DNA from: Bacteroidales bacterium
GTDB lineage: Bacteria; Bacteroidota; Bacteroidia; Bacteroidales; B18-G4
DNA: 10,134 nucleotides
Assembly: GCA_023145125.1 (NCBI GenBank)
Contig: JAGLEK010000477.1
Span: forward strand, 1 to 10,134
Reading direction: 5' to 3'
Under the pieces are notes generated by a model, which was not told the origin of the DNA, ran no database searches, and saw only the letters and a list, made by a program, of their open reading frames with translations. Positions 6,605-10,134 of the stretch are shown one piece after another. Every line of letters begins with the position of its first letter. The first letter of the stretch is position 1. A program made the position numbers and the translations under genes.

Positions 6605-9220
6605 GTGGCAAGAGAAAAAAAAATAGCGGAAACCCCTTTGATGAAGCAATACAATACCATCAAAGCCAAGCATCCTGATGCACTTTTGCTTTTTCGTATC
6701 GGCGACTTTTATGAGACCTTCAGCAGCGATGCAATCAAAACTTCCGAGATCCTGGGAATCGTTCTTACCCGAAGGGCTAACGGAGCTGCTTCCTACGTAG
6801 AACTTGCCGGCTTCCCTCATCATGCCCTCGATACCTATCTCCCAAAATTAGTCAGAGCAGGACAGCGTGTGGCTATATGCGAACAACTTGAAGACCCGAA
6901 GCTGACAAAGAAGATCGTAAAGCGGGGGGTTACCGAAATGGTCACCCCGGGAGTGGTGTTGAATGAAAGTGTGCTTGAGCAAAAACAAAATAATTTCCTT
7001 GCTGCCATTGAACTTGGTGATAAAATTTCGGGGATATCCTTTTTAGATATTTCAACCGGGGAATTTTTTGTCAGCCAGGGAAAGCTCGATTATATCGACA
7101 AACTGCTTCAGGGCTTCAAGCCCTCTGAGGTCATCATCCAGAGGAATAAACTAAAAAAGTTCCGGGAGATCTTTGGTGAAAAACATTATACCACCACCTT
7201 CGATGATTGGGTATTCACCCTGGATTTCGGATATGAGCTGCTGACCAAGCATTATCACACCAACTCCTTAAAAGGATTTGGCATTGAGGATCTTGAACAG
7301 GCCACTATCGCTGCCGGCGCAGCCCTGCACTACCTGTCTGAAACGCATCACGACAAGCTGCAGCACATCAGCAGCATTTCCAGGATCGATGAAGACCGCT
7401 ATGTATGGCTCGACAGGTTCACGGCCCGTAACCTCGAATTGCTCGACACCTTTAATGAAAATGCCCCTACCCTTCTGGAGATCCTTGATCAGAGCATCAC
7501 ACCGATGGGAAGCAGAATGTTGAAAAGGTGGATCGTGCTCCCGCTAAAAGAGGAAGGCCCGATACAGGAACGGCTCGACATGGTTGAGCTCTTCATGAGA
7601 GATGAAGAACTGGCTGACAACCTGCGAAGCCAATTCCGACAGCTGGGCGACCTCGAAAGATTGATATCCAAAGTAGCAGTGGCAAGGATAAACCCCCGTG
7701 AAGTGGTGCAGATAAAAAAAGCGCTGAACGCCATTGTTGCCATCAAAGGCTTTTGTGAATCATCCGGCAACAAGGTGCTGGAAAAATATGCCGAACAGCT
7801 GAACCCATGCATTAGCGCACGTGATCGTATCAGCGATGAGGTTAACGACACTCCCCCCGTTCAGGTGGTCAAGGGATATGTTATCAAAGACGGGGTATCG
7901 CAAGAATTAGATGAACTGAGACAAATAGCACATTCGGGAAAAGATTACCTTAAACAGATCAGGGACCGGGAAGTTGAATTAACAGGGATACCCTCTCTGA
8001 AGATTGGATATAATAATGTTTTCGGTTACTATCTGGAAGTTACCAATAAACACAAAGACAAGGTGCCCGAAGAATGGCACCGCAAGCAAACCCTGGTCAA
8101 CTCCGAACGGTATATCACGGAGGAACTGAAGGATTACGAACAAAAAATCCTTGGTGCCGAAGAAAAGATCCTGGCCCTGGAAACAAGGCTTTACAATGAG
8201 CTTGTGATCGCGCTTGCCGATTATATCAAGCCCATACAATTGAATGCCGGCCTGATTGCCCGCATGGACTGCCTGCTGTCCTTTGCTACCGTATCAGAAG
8301 AAAACAATTATACACGTCCGGAGATCAATGATTCGCTGGTAATTGACATCACTGACGGGCGCCATCCTGTTATTGAAAAAAATCTCCCTCCGGGGGAAGC
8401 TTATATCCCGAACAACACCTACCTCGATAATGAAAAGCAGCAGATCATCATCCTTACCGGCCCTAATATGTCGGGAAAATCAGCCCTTTTGCGGCAAACT
8501 GCCCTTATCACCCTCATGGCCCAGATCGGTTGCTTTGTCCCGGCGAAAAATGCCGCCATTGGCCTGGTAGATAAGATATTTACAAGAGTTGGAGCTTCAG
8601 ATAATATTGCTTCCGGAGAATCAACCTTCATGGTTGAGATGAATGAAACGGCAAGCATCCTGAACAATATCTCCGACCGCAGCCTCATACTGCTGGATGA
8701 GATCGGCAGGGGGACAAGCACCTATGATGGCATTTCAATTGCCTGGGCGATAACCGAATACATCCACAACCATCCGATATTCAAGGCCAAGGTGATGTTC
8801 GCAACCCATTACCATGAACTGAATGAGATGGCGGCAAGCATGCCCCGCATCAAGAATTTCCATATTTCCATTAAAGAAGCAGGCAAGGAAGTGATCTTTC
8901 TGCGGAAGATGGAACAGGGAGGCTCGGAGCATAGCTTCGGGATACATGTAGCCCGCATGGCAGGCATGCCATCCTCCGTTCTTCGGCGTGCCGACGACCT
9001 GCTAAAACAACTGGAACGGTCACATAGCGGAGAGAAACTTTCATACCGCCCGGATCCCAAAAAACAGGCTAAAGGCGATTTCCAGCTCAGTTTTATCCAG
9101 CTCGATGACCCGCTATTACTTCAGATCAAAGAAGACATTCTCAATACCGATATTAACACTCTTACCCCGGTGGAGGCGCTGATGAGGCTTAATGAGATTA
9201 AAAGACTCCTGGGGGAGTAG
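6605..9220 (+). CDS. mutS: DNA mismatch repair protein MutS
   Basis: Mismatch-recognition ATPase that binds mispairs and small loops and recruits MutL. The 871-residue protein is full length. The mismatch-reading motif GDFYETF is at 33-39, with the stacking F35 and hydrogen-bonding E37. Connector, lever and clamp regions follow without a break. The ATPase has Walker A GPNMSGKS at 619-626, Walker B LLDE with D698 and E699, the signature GRGTSTYDG just after, and ATHYHEL beyond it. The C-terminal end (PVEALMRLNEIKRLL) is typical of the family. GTG at 6605 is chosen because the frame is closed by TAG at 6560-6562, no ATG lies between, and it puts the usual short tail before TPLMKQY. The next in-frame ATG (6641) would remove 12 residues. 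An A9 run spans codons 4-7. No hairpin terminator follows; the stop codon merges into a heptamer array. Confidence 0.98.
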   Translation: MAREKKIAETPLMKQYNTIKAKHPDALLLFRIGDFYETFSSDAIKTSEILGIVLTRRANGAASYVELAGFPHHALDTYLPKLVRAGQRVAICEQLEDPKLTKKIVKRGVTEMVTPGVVLNESVLEQKQNNFLAAIELGDKISGISFLDISTGEFFVSQGKLDYIDKLLQGFKPSEVIIQRNKLKKFREIFGEKHYTTTFDDWVFTLDFGYELLTKHYHTNSLKGFGIEDLEQATIAAGAALHYLSETHHDKLQHISSISRIDEDRYVWLDRFTARNLELLDTFNENAPTLLEILDQSITPMGSRMLKRWIVLPLKEEGPIQERLDMVELFMRDEELADNLRSQFRQLGDLERLISKVAVARINPREVVQIKKALNAIVAIKGFCESSGNKVLEKYAEQLNPCISARDRISDEVNDTPPVQVVKGYVIKDGVSQELDELRQIAHSGKDYLKQIRDREVELTGIPSLKIGYNNVFGYYLEVTNKHKDKVPEEWHRKQTLVNSERYITEELKDYEQKILGAEEKILALETRLYNELVIALADYIKPIQLNAGLIARMDCLLSFATVSEENNYTRPEINDSLVIDITDGRHPVIEKNLPPGEAYIPNNTYLDNEKQQIIILTGPNMSGKSALLRQTALITLMAQIGCFVPAKNAAIGLVDKIFTRVGASDNIASGESTFMVEMNETASILNNISDRSLILLDEIGRGTSTYDGISIAWAITEYIHNHPIFKAKVMFATHYHELNEMAASMPRIKNFHISIKEAGKEVIFLRKMEQGGSEHSFGIHVARMAGMPSSVLRRADDLLKQLERSHSGEKLSYRPDPKKQAKGDFQLSFIQLDDPLLLQIKEDILNTDINTLTPVEALMRLNEIKRLLGE
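6615..6623 (+). other. A9 homopolymer at codons 4-7 of mutS
   Basis: Nine consecutive A residues encode part of E-K-K-I. Losing one A brings TAG into frame directly after the run. Gaining one A gives an early TGA after about 22 codons. The ATG at 6641 could allow partial restart. The run is a visible sequence fact; switching is inference. Confidence 0.8.
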
Positions 9221-9236
9221 GGTTGAGGGTTGAGGG
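9211..9236 (+). other. Potential G-quadruplex across the mutS stop codon
   Basis: Four G tracts of at least three (9211-9215, 9220-9222, 9227-9229, 9234-9236) are separated by loops of exactly 4 nt (AGTA, TTGA, TTGA). This satisfies the standard G3+ N1-7 pattern on the coding strand, so both DNA and mRNA could fold. The TAG stop (9218-9220) lies inside it. Folding itself is not shown. Confidence 0.6.
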
Positions 9237-9241
9237 TTGAG
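9221..9241 (+). repeat. Heptamer array, GGTTGAG x3
   Basis: Three perfect 7-bp units begin at the base after the mutS stop. In the register GAGGGTT, the stop codon belongs to a one-mismatch unit (TAGGGTT, 9218-9224), so the array reaches into the end of the gene. Confidence 0.85.
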
Positions 9242-9247
9242 TGGATT

Positions 9248-9288
9248 TTCGATATTCGATATTCGATATTCGATATTCGATATTCGAT
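9248..9288 (+). repeat. Heptamer array, TTCGATA x5.9
   Basis: Five perfect copies of TTCGATA (9248-9282) and a six-base partial copy (9283-9288). This is the longest perfect tandem array in the window. Because three units make 21 nt, every frame reads as a seven-residue peptide repeat, giving false small open frames on both strands. Confidence 0.95.
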
Positions 9289-9298
9289 TTGGGAAGGG

Positions 9299-9312
9299 GA
9301 TAGAAGATAGAA
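9299..9312 (+). repeat. Heptamer repeat, GATAGAA x2
   Basis: Two perfect 7-bp copies followed by GAAG, lying in a purine-rich stretch between the TTCGATA and CCTACNG arrays. Confidence 0.55.
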
Positions 9313-9319
9313 GAAGTAG

Positions 9320-9375
9320 CCTACCGCCCACAGCCTACCGCCTACTGCCTACTGCCTACGGCCCAACGCCTAATT
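9320..9375 (-). repeat. Heptamer array, CCTACNG, seven units plus a degenerate eighth
   Basis: Contiguous 7-bp units from 9320: CCTACCG, CCCACAG, CCTACCG, CCTACTG, CCTACTG, CCTACGG, CCCAACG, then degenerate CCTAATT. On the minus strand the unit reads TAGGCNG, G-rich, and the first TAG is the stop codon of the Yip1-like gene (9370-9372). Confidence 0.88.
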
Positions 9376-10026
9376 CATCAAAACCTGAAATATCAGCCCT
9401 GAAACATAGCCGGCCACAAATACTATTGTCGGAGTTATGAGAACAGATTTCCTGGTGGATAACTTATAAATATCCTGCAGGAAACTGTTTATTAAAAGAA
9501 AGGTTGTACTGATACAGAAAATCCCTATTGCAGGTAATAATATTGAATCGCTCAATCCAATTATTTTTATACAGAAAAACAAAAGCGCCAATGGGATTAC
9601 AGATACACCGGTTGTATATATAACTGTTGACAGCTCTTCTTTCTCTTTGCTTATGAATTTCATTACTAAATAAAATAAAGCAAAAACAGCTATGGGAGGG
9701 ATCACTGAAAATATGATCAACTTAAAATACAAGCCTGAGCCACCACCAAAAGCCAGTGCTGTGGCAATAAAACTATGCCCTAACAAATAACTTGCTATCG
9801 CAAAAATAACAGCAAATACAATTCCCGCCCGTAAGGCATTTGATTTGCCAAGATCTTTTAATGTTTCATACTGACCTCCGATTGGATCGCTAATAAGTGA
9901 TTTTAGCGCCTTGACCGCCTGGCCTGTAGCTTCTTTTGCTTCGTCAAAAGCTTTTTGCCCCATCTCTTTCCCTTTGGAAATGTTGTCGCTTGTTTGATTC
10001 TCGTTTGTTTGGTTTTCGTTTTCCAT
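9370..10026 (-). CDS. Five-helix membrane protein, probably Yip1-like
   Basis: A 218-residue inner-membrane protein of unknown role. Residues 1-60 are hydrophilic: a small repeat NENQT-NENQT, then a charged, probably helical stretch (KGKEMGQKAFDEAKEATGQAVKAL). Five hydrophobic segments follow at about 66-92, 102-124, 134-158, 160-183 and 194-216, joined by short loops with charged ends such as KFISKEKEE and YKLSTRKS. Five helices behind a soluble N-terminal part fit the Yip1-type family, but no decisive signature was seen, so the family name is tentative. No signal peptide or catalytic motif is visible. The gene looks more AT-rich than mutS. It converges on mutS, and its TAG stop coincides with the first unit of a heptamer array. 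The ATG follows a leader of about 50 nt. Confidence 0.72.
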   Translation of the reverse strand: MENENQTNENQTSDNISKGKEMGQKAFDEAKEATGQAVKALKSLISDPIGGQYETLKDLGKSNALRAGIVFAVIFAIASYLLGHSFIATALAFGGGSGLYFKLIIFSVIPPIAVFALFYLVMKFISKEKEELSTVIYTTGVSVIPLALLFFCIKIIGLSDSILLPAIGIFCISTTFLLINSFLQDIYKLSTRKSVLITPTIVFVAGYVSGLIFQVLMN

Positions 10027-10082
10027 GATAATTAAGGCTTTAGAGGATAATTAACATTATACTGCCAATAGCGGCATTAAAG

Positions 10083-10115
10083 CAAATATAAATACTTTAT
10101 CCGGATAATAAAAAA
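10083..10115 (-). promoter_or_regulatory. Likely promoter of the Yip1-like gene
   Basis: TATATTTG on the minus strand (10083-10090), with a T6 run (10110-10115) 19 bp upstream at the -33 position, the same T-run layout as at mutS. Transcription would start near 10076. A direct repeat GATAATTAA (10027-10035 and 10046-10054) lies in the leader; its meaning is unknown. Confidence 0.55.
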
Positions 10116-10134
10116 GCTGGTGGCTGGAGGCTGG
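10116..10134 (+). repeat. Heptamer array, GCTGGNG, cut by the window edge
   Basis: GCTGGTG, GCTGGAG and the first five bases of a third unit, running off the window. The unit is nearly the reverse complement of the AACCAGC repeat at positions 1-14. It abuts the -33 region of the Yip1-like gene. Confidence 0.7.

Noticed and set aside
9116..9331. Minus-strand open frame reading ISNIEYRISNIE
   Set aside because: The same array read on the other strand, running into the mutS 3' end in antisense; no gene support.
9221..9375. CRISPR array
   Set aside because: Units are 7 bp, directly abutting, with no spacers, and no cas genes are present.
9237..9440. Plus-strand open frame reading SIFDIRYSIFDIR across the TTCGATA array
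   Set aside because: The peptide repeat is produced by a 7-bp array read in any frame; it has no start context and overlaps the end of the Yip1-like gene.
10062..10075. Hairpin TGCC-AATAGC-GGCA upstream of the Yip1-like gene
   Set aside because: Only four base pairs, no U tract, and it overlaps the predicted transcription start.

Overview
The window looks like a piece of a Bacteroidota chromosome, probably Bacteroidales or a near relative. Three things point there. Several genes have a TAnnTTTG -7 element, the housekeeping promoter signature of that phylum. folK is coupled to a deoxynucleoside kinase of the type found in that phylum. A large outer-membrane protein carries the 'ASPEG' form of the OmpA-like motif. 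No transposase, integrase, phage gene, CRISPR array, tRNA or rRNA was seen. The six recognised or partly recognised families are core housekeeping or envelope genes, and a seventh gene encodes a small Yip1-like membrane protein.

Layout. (1) 19-1779, minus: sppA, an inner-membrane signal-peptide peptidase. It is divergent from (2) a two-gene plus-strand operon, folK (1897-2424) and a deoxynucleoside kinase (2414-3046), overlapping by 11 nt. (3) A strong bidirectional hairpin terminator (3122-3153) separates that operon from a convergent 816-residue outer-membrane/OmpA-like/TPR protein (3180-5630, minus). (4) A 288-nt AT-rich gap holds the likely promoter and leader of that gene. (5) 5919-6452, minus: a TrmH-type RNA methyltransferase, divergent from (6) mutS (6605-9220, plus, GTG start). 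(7) A 149-nt convergent gap made almost wholly of heptanucleotide tandem arrays. (8) 9370-10026, minus: a five-helix membrane protein of probable Yip1 type, with its promoter region running to the window end.

The most unusual feature is a set of at least eight short tandem arrays, all with a 7-bp period but with mostly unrelated unit sequences. They start within 0-4 nt of the stop codons of four genes (sppA, the kinase, mutS, the Yip1-like gene), fill the mutS 3' gap, and reappear at the right edge of the window. None was seen in the sppA/folK or trmH-like/mutS promoter gaps. At the mutS stop codon the first array, together with a G run in the last codons, makes a canonical four-tract G-quadruplex motif. 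mutS also has an A9 run at codons 4-7, where a one-base slip either way would end translation early.

The genes do not form one pathway. folK (folate) and the kinase (nucleotide salvage) share a transcript and both feed nucleotide supply. SppA, the OmpA-like protein and the Yip1-like protein are envelope components. The TrmH-like enzyme and MutS act on RNA and DNA. No clearly new multi-gene system is visible; the heptamer arrays are the best candidate for something undescribed.
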